Source: Polytrichum commune
Taxonomy: Eukaryota; Streptophyta; Polytrichopsida; Polytrichales; Polytrichaceae
Assembly (NCBI GenBank): GCA_950295325.1
Contig: OX485809.1
Location: forward strand, 41,507,081-41,571,080
DNA length: 64,000 nt
Direction of reading: 5' to 3'
How positions within the stretch are numbered: position 1 is the stretch's first letter; each line of letters begins with the position of its first letter. The notes under the pieces were generated by a model. That model was not told the origin of the DNA, made no database searches, and saw nothing but the letters and a program-made list of their open reading frames with translations. Below, one piece after another: positions 23,401-36,400 of the stretch. The position numbers and the translations under genes are program-made.

Positions 23401-25620
23401 CAAGAGTATTCAAATCCAATTTGATGCACATAAAAAAGGTATAGAATTGTGCATGACTAAGACTATCATGTTGAAGTGCCAAAACACATCATGCGTGAAA
23501 GTAGTTTCCACATCACAGTAATAGGCCAATATGTCAGATTATAAAACCTTCATTGTAGCCACGGGGAGGTCACTTCATTGTCAAATTGACACCACGTGTG
23601 GACAAAGTTTGCTACCCCTATATTACATGCCATATATAATTTTAAATTTTATGATATTTTTTCTACATATACAATAACCATTGATAGTATCTTTTGTATA
23701 TTTTTAAAAAAAATAGTCATCTTTATTTATTTTTAGTAATTGTTTTAGTTCAATTCTGTGTCATTCTAGTTAGAAATGGTATGTTTTATGAAAAAAACAA
23801 ATCATCAAATTTAGTTACCACTTTTTACTATGTCATAGGTACTGTGTATATCTACTCATGAAAAAAAATTGATAAAATTTTGACCCATTTTGGTGGTGCC
23901 AAATAATCACAAATAAATGCGCCCCTCTTTTGAGTGAATTGCATCAAGATTGAAGGCATCTCAACATTGGGATGCAAGACAAAACAACCATAATTTGCAC
24001 ATCGGTCAAATGGTCATTATTGGCCTTGGCCACACTGCTATGCTTTGAATCCTCCTTTGTCTTCACTTGAAGGGTGTGGTACTCATTCATGACTTGGATG
24101 AACGGATATAACCTATGAAGCCAACATGTCTCATGTTTTGTAATATCTTCAACCCTTTAGTTTTGATGACCTTGGCGAGCATGACGAGTTCCAAGTGTCG
24201 CTTTAATGAATGGGCGAAGTAAAGCTACATCAACTGAAGTATGTCTTTGATTATGGACACAAAATGTAGGTCACTCACAATTCGGATTGCTAGATTGGTC
24301 CGGTGTACTTATGCACCACCAACAAACACACATCAATGACATCAAAAGTATGCAACACATATGAAATCCAAGTCAAGAACCAAAAACAATCAACAACAAA
24401 GACAAAATAAAACAAATAATAATAAATATTTACCGTACAAAGGACTCCTTCTACCCAAGTCGCACAACCATCTTGGAGCTACCACACAAATCCATTGCAA
24501 GAACCCTAGAATACACTAACTCCGTCTACACATACCACCCAAATGGTTATTGCACGAGAAATTAACCAAATGCACATGGAATCGTGAATGAAAGGGCATA
24601 AACAATTGAAGGCCGTGGACTCTTACCTACGCCAAATGATATGAGCCATTTGCTAGTGTCCTCTTTTGACAAGCTTTATCGATCAAAGCTTGCATAGAAA
24701 CTTTAGAGAGATTATCAGTTATTGCACCTTCCATGACACGTTGTAGGGAGAGGAGGATAGGCACCCATGCCCAATTGCCGACATAGTATGCATGGATTGA
24801 GACCAAACATGGTTATCAATAGTTGTCCCCTCATCAACATTGACACTAAAGTATATTGCAGCATGGAGAGTCTCCCAAGCCTTGAGCTCAACTTGTTGGA
24901 ATAAGCACTCTACCAAAGCCCAACCATCATGGTCCGACCAATGCATGGTAGGTAATTTTGGAACATATATGAAATGAAGCAATGGTTGCATTGCCTCATA
25001 ATCCAACTTTGGGCGACCTTGTTGCAATAAGTGGAAAATCTTGCCCAATTGCAAGCATTTCCTTGCCTTCTAGCCTTTAGGAGTGTTGATTTGTTCCGCA
25101 ACAATGTGCATGCTCCAAGTAGCATAGATCCTCATAGGTGCCTACATTTTTTTGCGACATACCATTGGCCCTTAAGGTTGCCCCAATGCGGTAGGCCTTT
25201 GTCAACTTTCCTTTTACCACCATGTTCCTTTAGCGTGTCCCACTTGGGCACCAATATCTTTGGCTTGATCTCGACAATGCAACAAATTACACATTTCACA
25301 TAGTGGAACAAAACATCATGACACGTCCTAGAAAATTCGGCCCAATGCAAGTGAGCACTCCATGTTTATTGGAATATCCGGCTAGCCTCATGATTTTTTC
25401 TTGCTTCTCTTAGCAGAAGAGGGAGCATCATGATCAATTGCATTCCCCACAATTTGGGTGAGTGGGTCACTCACGAGCACAACAATATTGTCCGAGGACA
25501 ATTCAATAACAACACTAGGATTGGAAGGAGAAACAACAAACAATGACAAATCACCTTGACTAATCAATTTCACTACTTCATTGCTACGACGTTGTTTTCA
25601 ATGGCAAGGGTGCAGCGCTT
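20412..25620 (-). pseudogene. hAT-family transposase, decayed and interrupted
   Basis: Minus-strand scraps in the right order spell out a hAT transposase. Near 25350-25200 there is KILVPKWDTLKEHGGKRK plus a GQWYVAKKC zinc-finger-like stretch. At 24840-24790 there is FSVNVDEGTTIDNHVW, matching the conserved D-E-x-TT-x-D-N region. Near 24270-23890 a TRWISML-like stretch, AKANNDHL and FICDYLAP appear across frames. At 20633-20412 lies the C-terminal dimerisation region (NVEDECMFSTM, RLHAHLLLVVGMHAQTFYTL, FPYELACCDWKKEQH). Stops and frameshifts are frequent. A solo LTR at 21325-23378 sits between the core and the dimerisation domain. The outer ends and the 8-bp duplication were not identified. 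Confidence 0.8.
21325..23378 (+). mobile_element. Solo LTR, family B, copy 1 (inside hAT relic)
   Basis: It starts TGTGAGCCCAATTATG and ends GGTTTAGGGCTGACA, with a perfect 5-bp duplication ATTGT at 21320-21324 and 23379-23383. The start is shared with copies at 55936 and (reversed) 63231; the end motif GACGCATAAGGGTGGAGGTTT is also shared. Inside, GGATAGCG...GGGTATTGACCACGGATCAAT is tandemly repeated around 22162-22305. Open frames of 110-160 codons on the minus strand around 21442-22673 reflect composition and match no retrotransposon protein. No internal domain is seen, hence solo LTR. Confidence 0.85.
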
Positions 25621-27155
25621 AGTGCACACAGAATGCGAAGGCACACTTTGGTTGGAGCATGCATTGCTACTTGGGCAAGAGGTACTTGCAATTATGAAGC
25701 ATTATTGACTCAAATGAAACAACATGAAAATGCTAATCCAACAAACATTTTGACACACACATAGCGACTCAAACTAAACCCAATTGCAAACTAATCAACA
25801 AGAACTACCTCCGCCAAAAATTGCACCATTGTATTGCAACTCTCCGATCAACATAACGTCCATCAGTTGCACTTGGACCCAAAATATATGGTGAGGGGGT
25901 AGCAATGCACATAGTGGTAGTGGTCAATGATGCCAAACTTACATATTTGTGGTTGAATGTAGGAGCAAGGTGCCACCATTTCACTTTGTCATTGTTGTCC
26001 ACAGTCCTCCACACAATAGCCAAAGCGTGCACTCAAAGCATGGGTCATGTAGCCTCACACTCAAACCTCCATAGCTATTAGTTAGTAATTTTTGACATTC
26101 TTGTGAATGGTGAGGATCCCACAACATCCTTTGATCATGATTCACTCTTGAATCTTGCCTCATACACGATAATTTCGACGAGAATCTCAATAAACAAAGT
26201 TTTAGTGCAAAAAGAACCTTAAGGTTGAAACAATAAAACAACAACCAATTTTCAATACAAGCTACAACGGATTTGAGGTTAAGGGGGTAAACAAAGGATA
26301 ATAGTTCCAAGGAGCCTCAAGTCTTTCTTTTAATTAAACCAACGAGTTAACATAGCCCCTATCTCACGGAAGCTATTGCACTCCGCCACTCTAGAGAATT
26401 AACTGGTTTGAAACCATCATGATGTACTTTCAATCCCATTAACCTTTCCGACTTCATGGAACCCAACCCGATTGGTTTTCAAAAATCCCTTTGACTTGTC
26501 ATGCTTTCTCCTTGTCTAGTACCATTCCCCCCTCAATATCTCACGTTAACCATGCACGCTTTGCACTTTACACTTACTCAAACTACGGAGAGTGTCAAGC
26601 TCTTAACGGTCTTAGCTTTTCATCCCCAATTTTACAACTCATGAAAGTTGGGAGATTCATTTTGGGATTGGATGTTATGTACTATATATGTATGTATGTA
26701 AACTGAAGTTCAGTGAACTATTTAAGGGTATAGGGGGCTAAATGCTCAACCATATCAACCATTTCTACAAGCCCTCACCGGGCCTCTTTTTGTACATTAT
26801 CTTAAGTCATGGAGAAATTAAAAGTACGGTCATACAATGCGACATTAATTGTTGATGTTGCAAGTATATATATTTCCTTTCGAAGGCATTGAAGTCGTGC
26901 ATTTGAACCCAAATCTCATGATTTCCAAAAGTGCACTTGACGAATGAGTTAGTTAAAGATAGCATCACTTCTTACACAATTAGTTAAAATAGGGAGTATC
27001 TAGCTCACATACATATTTTTGTGCATGAACATGCCCACAATAGGCATGTGAAACACTTAGTTGTTAATCCACACTGGTCTAAGATGTCCACTATGGACCT
27101 CAATATATTGTTTATGGTAGAATCCTGACATTCCCATTTCCAATAAGCCCCCCTA

Positions 27156-27170
27156 CCCCCCCCCCCCCCC
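27156..27170. repeat. Poly-C run of 15
   Basis: Uninterrupted run of C followed by GGGATCTC. Such runs are unusual in this AT-rich sequence and prone to sequencing length error. Confidence 0.9.
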
Positions 27171-28037
27171 GGGATCTCAATACATATAGTCCCCCAAAGG
27201 CTATGAAGTTCCACACATGGAACCATCATTTTCAAATATGATGGAAAAAATCTTGAAGAATCACAATGTAGCCTTCACATTCGGTGTGATTGAAAGAGTG
27301 AGTTAAAAGGTCACAGATTGGGTGCCTTGAAAAGGGCATTAATTATACTAAAGTTTTCCGTCTTCGAGTTATTAGAAATAGGTCGACTTATGTTGTGAAT
27401 ATGGATTGGGAGAGAATCACGGCTTTGGAAATTTACGGTAATCTCAAAACTTGGGAGTAAATTGTGAATTTTTAGTAAATATTGTGATAACAATTTCCAA
27501 ACCTATGAAAAATCACTCTAGTACTTCACTTATGTGAAATTGCTTAATGAAAACAAGTTTGTCTACTTTTAAGGTGTTTAAGCTTACTTATTGTTTTATA
27601 TCAGTGTTAATCATTTAAAAAATGATCTCATCCAAACTACATCGTTATTAATTGCTTTCTTTGATTCGTATCACACACATATATAGAAGGATGTACATGG
27701 AGATTCAAGTTATATAAATGACCTATCTATTCAAATGTGCACCACATATATCATATCAACATTGTCACATATGACCTTATTTTGACATCCTCTTTGTTGT
27801 ACGTTGTGTAAACCCTTTACTTCCGGAGCATATTATGTTTTCATTGGATCATCTAAAAAGTAAGCTTTCTAGAGCTCAATTTTTATTGTACCTTAAAGAA
27901 AATTTATTGCTAATGATTTTAAGATCACATCAATACAATACCATTATTAATAAATTTAATAATCAAATTAGAATCAATAAACTTCAATAATTTGTCATGT
28001 ATTATATAATAATGTATATAGTATATATGATATGATA

Positions 28038-28038
<1 letters not shown>

Positions 28039-28107
<69 letters not shown>
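28039..28107. repeat. (TA)n microsatellite
   Basis: About 34 TA units following a short TATGA run. A Met-(Ile-Tyr)n open frame over it is an artefact of the repeat. Confidence 0.95.
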
Positions 28108-28110
<3 letters not shown>

Positions 28111-29850
28111 AAAAATCCAACTTTTGATATTATATTACGAACAAAATTTCAAGGTAAGAAAAATAATCTTCACAAATTTAATAGTTTTCAATCAAAATAA
28201 TACAACTTTGCTTTATACAACAATGTATAAAAAAAATGAAGAGTTAGTTCATCCTTGACTTTAAAAATCTCTAGTGAACAACCATCTTTTTATTATGGAA
28301 TGTGATCATGGCCATTGACAAGAAAAGTCCAGGAGGTATATAATGATACTCATTGTGATCTTCCTAGCACCTCTTCTGGATGAATTTGCCTTCAAGAGTC
28401 ATTCATAAGCCCAACACGGGCCTCTTTGGAAGTTAAGGGTTAAATCTAGTTCCACTTTTGTTGACCAAGTAAAGTTTGACTTCAAGACGTGTGGGTGCTC
28501 GTACAGACTATCACGCACGCCTAAGAGTGTATATTGGTGCCTTCGAGGGGCTAGAGCTTCAAGTTGTCTACATCAACTCATCCATCTTTGGATGTAAGGG
28601 TTATAGTATAACAAACTGCTCCATTGGCTTGGGTTGATTCATTCCCACTAGACTAATTTGAGGTCTTTAAGACCGTTTATAAAATGAAGTCGTGTACAAC
28701 ATAATATTACCCAACTTTATCACATGCTCCCTTTTTACAAAGCGATAAGTGGGGTATAGTATAACCCTACACAAATATCCATGCAAAACTTAGCACATAA
28801 ATATGGAGGACTTTGGCCACCAAGTTTTGAACCATAAGAAAATGCTTCTTTCATACCGCGTGAATTTGTAGGCTATGGACACATGCTACAATTTGTGAAT
28901 TACAAATGTTTTTCATGGTAATTCTTGTGAGCATCGGTCCAACTAACGAAGAGTAGCAACGTTGAATGCACCCACAGTGAGGGAAACACGTAATAAAAGG
29001 AGCATATTGTCCGATATATATATGTTTTCCATGATGCATAGAAACACATCTAAGTAAAATCATAAAATCGAGAAATTTCATACTATCGATTTACACTATA
29101 TATTTTTATTTAGTGTCAGATGATATTTCGTGCCATTGTGGTAACTTTTCTAATGAATAAGTTTACAAATATTATCACGGATGATTGAATTATGGATGAA
29201 ATCCATGTCAATTGTTGGAATAAAGTTTGGTGTTTTATAATACCTTTACCACTTTGGCACTAATAAAACTATTCCTAGTAACCACTTGTTTGGAAAAGTT
29301 AATTTCGAATATAAAAATAAGTATAGAGAAATAGTCTTCCTTTAAATCCGGGATTGCCAAACCTACAAAATAATAACAATGAACTATGAATAGACAACTT
29401 GGTGAGGCGGTATTTTACATCCTAACAATTCAATAATGAAATATTGTCATGGATGATTGAAATATGGATGAAAAATCATCGAGCAAGTGATAGTAATTGC
29501 GACATTGTAAATCTATAATGACCAAACTTTTCAGAAGAAATGACAAAGAATGTTAGACCTACAATTAATATTGGTGATTACATAGGCGGTTTTAAATTAG
29601 TATTGAGCAAGACAAATAGAATTGGTGATACGAAATACAATATTTAGTGTAGTTTTCTCCGTTTCACATGTGCAATGGATGAGTTTACGTAGACGCCACA
29701 AAGTCCCTAGCTGCTTCAAAGGGTTAAGTTGAAAAGTATTGTTTCAAAAATGAATTGGTCAACTTTGAATTAATTCTCCAAGTTTGACTAAAAATAAAAC
29801 AATTGGTTATGTGGCTCATGGATGTCATTCATTCATCTCCCTCATTCATT

Positions 29851-29868
29851 GTTAGGGTTTAGGGTTTC
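29851..29868 (+). promoter_or_regulatory. Double telo-box upstream of S10
   Basis: GTTAGGGTTTAGGGTTT lies about 90 bp before the S10 start codon. Telo-boxes (AAACCCTAA and its complement) are well-known promoter elements of plant ribosomal-protein and other translation genes, so the site fits co-regulation with growth. That it acts here is inference. Confidence 0.7.
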
Positions 29869-29957
29869 GCGCTCTGTTGTTTGCAAAATCCTCCTCTGTC
29901 GAGACTCGCATCTCTTCATCGCATTTGATCTCCGAAATTGGCAGGCGAAGAGCGGCC

Positions 29958-32264
29958 ATGGCGATGTTCATGCCCTCTGTAACCCGAATACTCCAGCGAT
30001 GGAGCTATGGTGCATTGGTGAGTTTTCGAACCGTCAATTGTCCCCTGTCACTCGAAATTGCCGGTAGGTTTTATGTGCCAATAGTGAAGCTTAATCTCTC
30101 GAGCTTTCTACCGATCTGGTGATCTCAAAGTGTCCCTAGTCGAGTGGAGGAATCCTCGACCAGGTCTGTAGTTAGGGCCATTGTGTAGCCTTGGTAATTG
30201 TACCATATGTGGGATGCATTTGGACTTTCTGGGAGCTATAGTTCGATGATATGCATGGCTTTGTGAATCATGTCCCACTTCGAATAAACAAGTAGTAGCT
30301 GGTGCTCGGGTGTCATTGTTCTTGCACTTTGTGATAAACCTTACACTTCCGTGTTTTCCTTTTCTGAGGGTGTTATGTGACTGGAACATTAGTTGTAAGG
30401 TAAGCGGTTCTTAAATGGACACTTTTAGCTGTGCATCCACTTCTCGTAAGATATGAGACACGCAATTAGTGCGAGATGATTGACAAATCCAAACCGTGGC
30501 TGTAGTAATTTGTCCCCATCATTTTTGTATCTCACATGAAAATCTTATGATTTATCAAAGCGAAGAATCCGTCCTTCATTAAATGATCATATAGGTCCCC
30601 CCAATGATGTTAACTATTGAGTGTAAAGTGTTTAACAGATTGTGAGCATGTAGTTGAATCTCCGTTAAATATGTGTCTTTTTGGTGTCCATTCTAAGATC
30701 CACACCTAACCACATATCACTCAAAAACAAGGGTTTGTTTAAGATAAGTAACTGAATTAGGCCCATGCTTACCTTAGTGGTATGGGAGGAGGCAATACAA
30801 GTGTAATCTGAGATTTCTCCCATGTGGAAAGGTATGGCCATTTAGGAGATTCAATTGAGGTTCAATAGGGATGAGTTGCATGGAGAATGTGGCATGGAAA
30901 CCTTTTGTAGTGGTATTTACAAGCCATAATTCTCTGATTTATTTTTTACATCATTTTTCAATGGTTGGAATCACAGGGTAGGCAAGATTATTTTCCTGCA
31001 TATAGGTGGGCATCGCCATTTGTGCAGATCAATGATACAAACAACAGCAACACTCCCTTTAAAGAGGGGGCCGAGCGCTCAATGTACACTGAGATTGCTG
31101 CGGCCCGGGTTGGGAGGCGACCGAGTCATATACCAGAAAGCCAAGTAAGTACATTGCTCTGTAGTCATGCTTACTTAAAATTTTAGGTTGTGTGTGTGTT
31201 CAAGGATGGCTTGATGTCTACAGGAGCAAGAAATCTGTCTTTTAGATAGTCAATGTTGCATGTTCCAAGAGTTGGAGAAGTTGTTGAGTTGACTGTCTTT
31301 GTGTCTCATGTTGAAATATTTGAGTTAAGAGATTCTATAATTTTTGCAATTCCTTTTTGGATGGTAGAGTTATTCTTTAGCTCAATGAGACTTTTTGACA
31401 GGAGTTGGCCCCCTGTGGTTTTCCATTCATTGTTATGCATACAAAATCCATATGTTTGGAGGTAGTGTTTACATTCAAACGAAGAGCAACCCATTGAATG
31501 CTAAACTCATGTTAGCACGTCTTGGCATGCCAAAATGAGTATGGCCCTTACATGACCAAAATAGGATGCTCTTTTGTTCAAACCTCCACACTACCTACAA
31601 GCATGCACCAAAAACTTACTGAACATGGAAGGTGTTTTATGCCAAATAACCAACTTTCAACTAAAACTCAAGTCAAAGGATAAATCTAATGAGCTTGGCA
31701 TATTCGATTCCATTTTCTTCTCTTTGTCATGTCCATTGATACTGTGCTTACCTAAACAATAGTATTCCGAGGTCTGTGAGGTTGAGTTAGTGTCTCAACC
31801 ATAATCTTACTGACACCCAAAGGATGGTCATGTTTCAGGTAGATGCACTTGATGGCATCGAAGAGATGGCTGCAGATTCTGGACCTACTGCCAAAATGTC
31901 CATAGTTTTGAAGTCATTTGAGAAAATCAGACCAGGTCGCTTGACTAATGCAAGCAAAGTGGGTTTGCCAACCACTCGAATTCTCTTCACTTTTAATCGA
32001 TCACCACATGTTGACAAGAAGTCACGAGAACAGTTTGAAATGAAAACACGCAGGAAGCTCCTGGTCATGAAGATGGATGTTGCAAAATTGCGTGAGAAAT
32101 ACAATCTTCTGAAAAATCATAACATGTTGGGAGTTCAACTCAAAGTGAACTTTCATTATAAGACCCGGCTAGACATGAGCAGGTTAAAGGGACCTGTTTT
32201 AGAGGCATCCACAGTGGCACAAGTGGGAGAGGATGAGACGACAAAGCAGATCGAGGAATATTGA
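29958..32264 (+). CDS. rps10: Mitochondrial ribosomal protein S10 (uS10m), nuclear-encoded
   Basis: Three exons, 29958-30017, 30977-31144 and 31839-32264, join in phase 0 with GT-AG introns to give 217 residues. The last exon carries the S10 signature of plant mitochondria: SIVLKSFE, then [37 protein letters not shown], and a [15 protein letters not shown] end. S10 is a head protein of the small mitoribosomal subunit. Exon 1 ([20 protein letters not shown]) is rich in Arg and hydrophobics without acids and looks like a mitochondrial targeting presequence. In many plants rps10 is still a mitochondrial gene, so this is a copy moved to the nucleus that gained introns, presequence and telo-box promoter. 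About 30 extra residues follow the conserved core. Intron 2 holds a MITE-like repeat. The gene converges with the peptidase gene at 33498. Confidence 0.92.
31399..31665. repeat. MITE-like repeat M, copy 3
   Basis: It matches copies 1 and 2 over TAAACTCATG, CTTGGCATGCCAAAATGAG, CAAACCTCCACACTACCT and CACCAAAAACTTA. Left end GGAGTTGGCCCCCTGTGG parallels the end of copy 1. It lies in intron 2 of the S10 gene. Confidence 0.6.
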
Positions 32265-33497
32265 AGTCTCTCAGGTGTCTCACCTTTCCAACTCCCTTCA
32301 TAGATTTTTGGAAAAACGCAAATTGAAGGGATCTATGAGGGCGCCATGTATTCCTGAAAGCAATGGGAAATGTATGGCTTTTGCGAGCAATCACCACAGT
32401 ATTGGTAAACAACAGAGAAGGACTGATTTGAAATGCATACAGGTGATTATGAGCAGTGTCCAACTGTCAGCAGTAAATTCCAAGGAGAGGATCATGTGAG
32501 TTGAATACCTCAAAACTGGACCTTGAGTAATATTCTTTCACCTCAGATAACCATAGCGGACCAGACTGGCCATGACGCAAGCACCATGTATAAGAAGGCT
32601 GTTTTAGCTCAATGATGATAATGGTAGATGGAATGCCACCTAGGAATTGAGTATTTGCTTTGCTATTAGAAAAGCACTTCAATGCTCTCTTGCATTTAAT
32701 TGGTGCTGTGCACATGGTTCCATAAAATTTGAACCTCAAGAACGAGGGAAATCTATGTTTCTGGAATTTTTTGACAGTCTTTGTGCAATTGGCTTGTAAT
32801 TACATCCCAGTCTTTGTGCAATTTCTGGACATAATGTGCTGTGATTGGAAACCTCTCTTGATTTTACAGCAAGACAAAGGTGGGCTTAGAACACTATTCC
32901 ATTATTCTAATACCATGTTCGAAGTGAAATTGGATGATCCTTTTCTCAAAATTGTGCTTGGAATTGTTTCCCTTCACTTTTGCCTGGTAGCAACTCAGAT
33001 CATATCTCATTGGCATGGGTTGACTGGGATTAACAAGGAAGTCATCTGAGCGCAACAAGCACGTCCAAGAATACTAACACAATATCATGTGAAAAAACTG
33101 ATGGATTTGAGTTGTTCATTATATCACTGGAACAAACTCCTAATGGACATCCCTAAGTAGTTGTGTCTGGAACCCAGACTTGGTAGAATGGAGAGTATAA
33201 TGGCCATAATAACCAAGGACACACAGGACAGAAGGCTTGTTCACCACTCTGACTTGGTCAGAATGGCTGATAAATTAATGACACAAATAAAAATTATTGG
33301 ACATGTCATGCCACCACGCTCCAGACTATTTTGTCTCTGTACTTTCTATTGTGTACTTTGAAATTCTGCAAAATAGTGATTGCTATCTGGATAGCAGGTG
33401 TACAGGCCAGAACTCCTGGGCACCCACCTCGATGCAAAACTTTTGTTACATTCAATGTCAACATCCTACTAGGAATTCTTGCACAGTAATATGGAGA
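32265..33497. other. Gap between convergent genes
   Basis: Holds the 3' ends of the S10 gene (plus) and the peptidase gene (minus). No other coding exon seen; poly(A) sites not placed. Confidence 0.5.
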
Positions 33498-36400
33498 CTA
33501 TAAATCTGTGTTTTTCATCAAGAAAGCATACTGCAATGCTGTTGTCTTCATGTGTTGGTAACGGCCTCCTTCACCAAAGTGACCAGAGTTCATGCTAGTC
33601 TTCAATAAGATCTGCTTAGTGCTCTTGTTTTTTGGACTGCAATCTCGAACCTTGCTGACCCATTTTGGCGCTTCCCAATATCCTACCCTGCTCACATGCC
33701 TCAAAACATGTCAAGACTTGAGTGCCCTACCTGAGATTCAAAATAACCAGGGAATAGCAACATAGTGCAAACCGGATCAGGTAATTTTCTGGAAGACCTT
33801 TCGTTTTGAAGCATGTAGTGGCAAAGCACAAGACCTTAAACATAGTCATATTGAAAAAATAGCACTCATGTTGCACAGGTTTTCCTGTGAAATGGTCCAT
33901 GCGTGCTCTTACCGAGTATCATGTAAGGATGACGTGACGAGCATTGCTGGGTAGTTGGTTTCTTCACGGAGTGTGTCATAAGGTGAATAGCTACGGATAT
34001 TCTTGAAACAATCGAGATCCTCAGGATTGCCCCACTCCTCATACTCAGGTATAGTCAAAGGTAAGCTAGGGTCCAGCATTGTATTGCAAATATCGACAAA
34101 GGGAACCTACAACATGATTAAAGAGAAAACAACACAACTTTGCTCAGTTGAAATAAAGTCCATATACATGGAGGAATGCTGGAGCTCAATCTAAACAATC
34201 TCAAGCCCACAGACGAGGCTATCTAGAGAAGGAATGAGGCTGGCAGAACTAAGACAGCCTTATGGTTGCAGCACTGATTCATATGAAACATGTTGACTTA
34301 TTTAAAGTTATTATTGTAGATGCAGAAACAAGGCAAACACAAATACCTAGTTGCAGATTTCTAAGTTGGGAAATGTTACACAAGGTAAATTGCTACACTA
34401 GATAGTCCTACTGGTGTGGGCCACAATAATTCTCTAGAACCCACATTACTTTTTAACCCATGCCAAATCTTTAGATTGAGAAATCGTGTGGGCCAGGGTA
34501 TTGTTTTCCTAGGAGGTTGATGTGGGTGAGTATATGCTACTTTCGTCCTTGAACTAATACTCAAGGTGTTGATTGGAAGTCTCCAGGAACACTTACAGAA
34601 AAAGCTGGGATCTTCAGCCCACATCATTTCCACCCTGGCTAGACAATTACTGTGGTCCACATTGATTATTTCCACATTGATTTTCCACCCACACTAATAG
34701 GACTATTTTGTGTACTTTTTAAATGGAGAAAATTACCTCAAGAATGGCAGTACAAAATAGACTGGGGTACATACTGAGTGTAGCACCAACCAAGAGTCCT
34801 CCTGCACTCATACCCCATGCAGCCACCTTACTATGATGTGCATACTTGTGGTCTACCATGTAATTCGCACATGCATGGAAGTCTTGGAAAGAGTTTTTTT
34901 TGTTCATCAGCCTCCCTCTGTGGTGCCATGTCTTGCCTAGTTCTCCACCACCCCTGTAACATTTGGACACCATATTGAGAAGAATTCTAGTTCAGCAATG
35001 CAGGCAATACTCACCGCATAAATGGTTGGTGGGTTTGGGCCAAATCCAAATACATCAATGCATTTGGCATATTTCCTGAAAATGTGATAGGTATCTCAAA
35101 GATTGTGACACAAACAGGAAACAAGAATCAAGCTTTTGGACCCCTTTACACTATAGCTCAAATTGAGAGCTCAAACTTGCAATTTTTGGGAGCTTGATAC
35201 TTGCAGTTGACAAATTTTCATCCAAAGCTCTCATTGGTTTGAGCAAGTGGAAAGTGCCCATGCTCAAAGTGAGATATCAAGGGGGTAATGATGCTAAAAA
35301 AAAGGAGCATTCATGACAAGCTAAAGAATGCTTGTAAGCCCATTGGCTTGGGGCCCATGAAATGGGAGCTCGAGCTCATAATGTTCCTAAGCTACCTCAT
35401 GAAGGTAGCTTAGAATTTTGAATGAGAGTTGTTTCACCTGGTATCCATCAAGGCAACATCTAAACATTGTATGCCCAGGAAAAAGTTCAAGGTCAAAAGT
35501 TAAATACACAAGTGTAAAGCGGGTTTCAGTGAACAAGCATGCGTAAGAGGTTCCTTTCACCATTGAGAGGCACTTCTTTACGTTCTCAACCTCTCTAGTG
35601 TAAGGGGACTTTAATACTAATTGAAAAAGAGGGCGGGTGATAAAGCCCCTTACCTTACATGAGCAAAGGCAAGAACCCAACCGCGGTCAAGAAGACTCAA
35701 TCGGTCACTGCACCATTCTGTCTCAAGCATCTGGCCATATGCACCATACCCAAATAATAGTGCAGGAGCAGTCCCATTTTTTACCATGTTATGCAAATGG
35801 ACTACAGTGAGAGGCACTCGCACTCCATCCGCTGAAGTTACCATCACTTGCTCACACATATACAAAGGGGACAGGTCAAATAAATCCTTATGTTCATGTT
35901 GCTTGGCCTGCTCCTGAAATACATTGCCTATGGGCGTGCTTCTGTTCACCTGGCCAACCTGATGTCCACTGGCTAGTACAGGTGATTTCTGTAAGCAGGG
36001 TCGATTTTGTTGAAGAAGCTTTGCACTTCCAGTAATGAGATCGTAGTCAAATATGGCTTCCGGCATCTACAATACACACGTATAGCCAGATGCCATTCAT
36101 AAAAATTCAGAATTCCCTAAGTTGCATATTACATTTGGCATAACTTGAATTCTTTTAGTAATGTGTTGAATATTTGGATGATTCTTTGTATGAATTTAAC
36201 GAAGTAATATTGCAAAATGAGCAAGTTACCTAAAACCAAAATTTGGCACTGAAGTGTCTAATCTGATAAGCAAACGGCAGTATCTATGCTGGACATGGAG
36301 ACTCTGAAGTCAAGAACAAAAACCGTCACACCCTACAGATCACTTTTTAAGGATGTGAGCTCCCGACAATATGTAACTAGAAACTATCATACAGCGCTCC

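Larger units (their letters stand above)
25621..29850. other. Intergenic with simple repeats
   Basis: A long AT-rich stretch without a supported gene. It contains a C15 run at 27156-27170 and a (TA)n tract at 28039-28107. The 25.8-26.3 kb part may still belong to the hAT relic. Confidence 0.45.

Noticed and set aside
28037-28258. Open frame of repeated Ile-Tyr
   Set aside because: Pure translation of a (TA)n microsatellite.
35387-35680. Minus-strand open frame of 97 codons inside the peptidase gene
   Set aside because: It reads into the intron after exon 9 in another frame and has no recognisable content.
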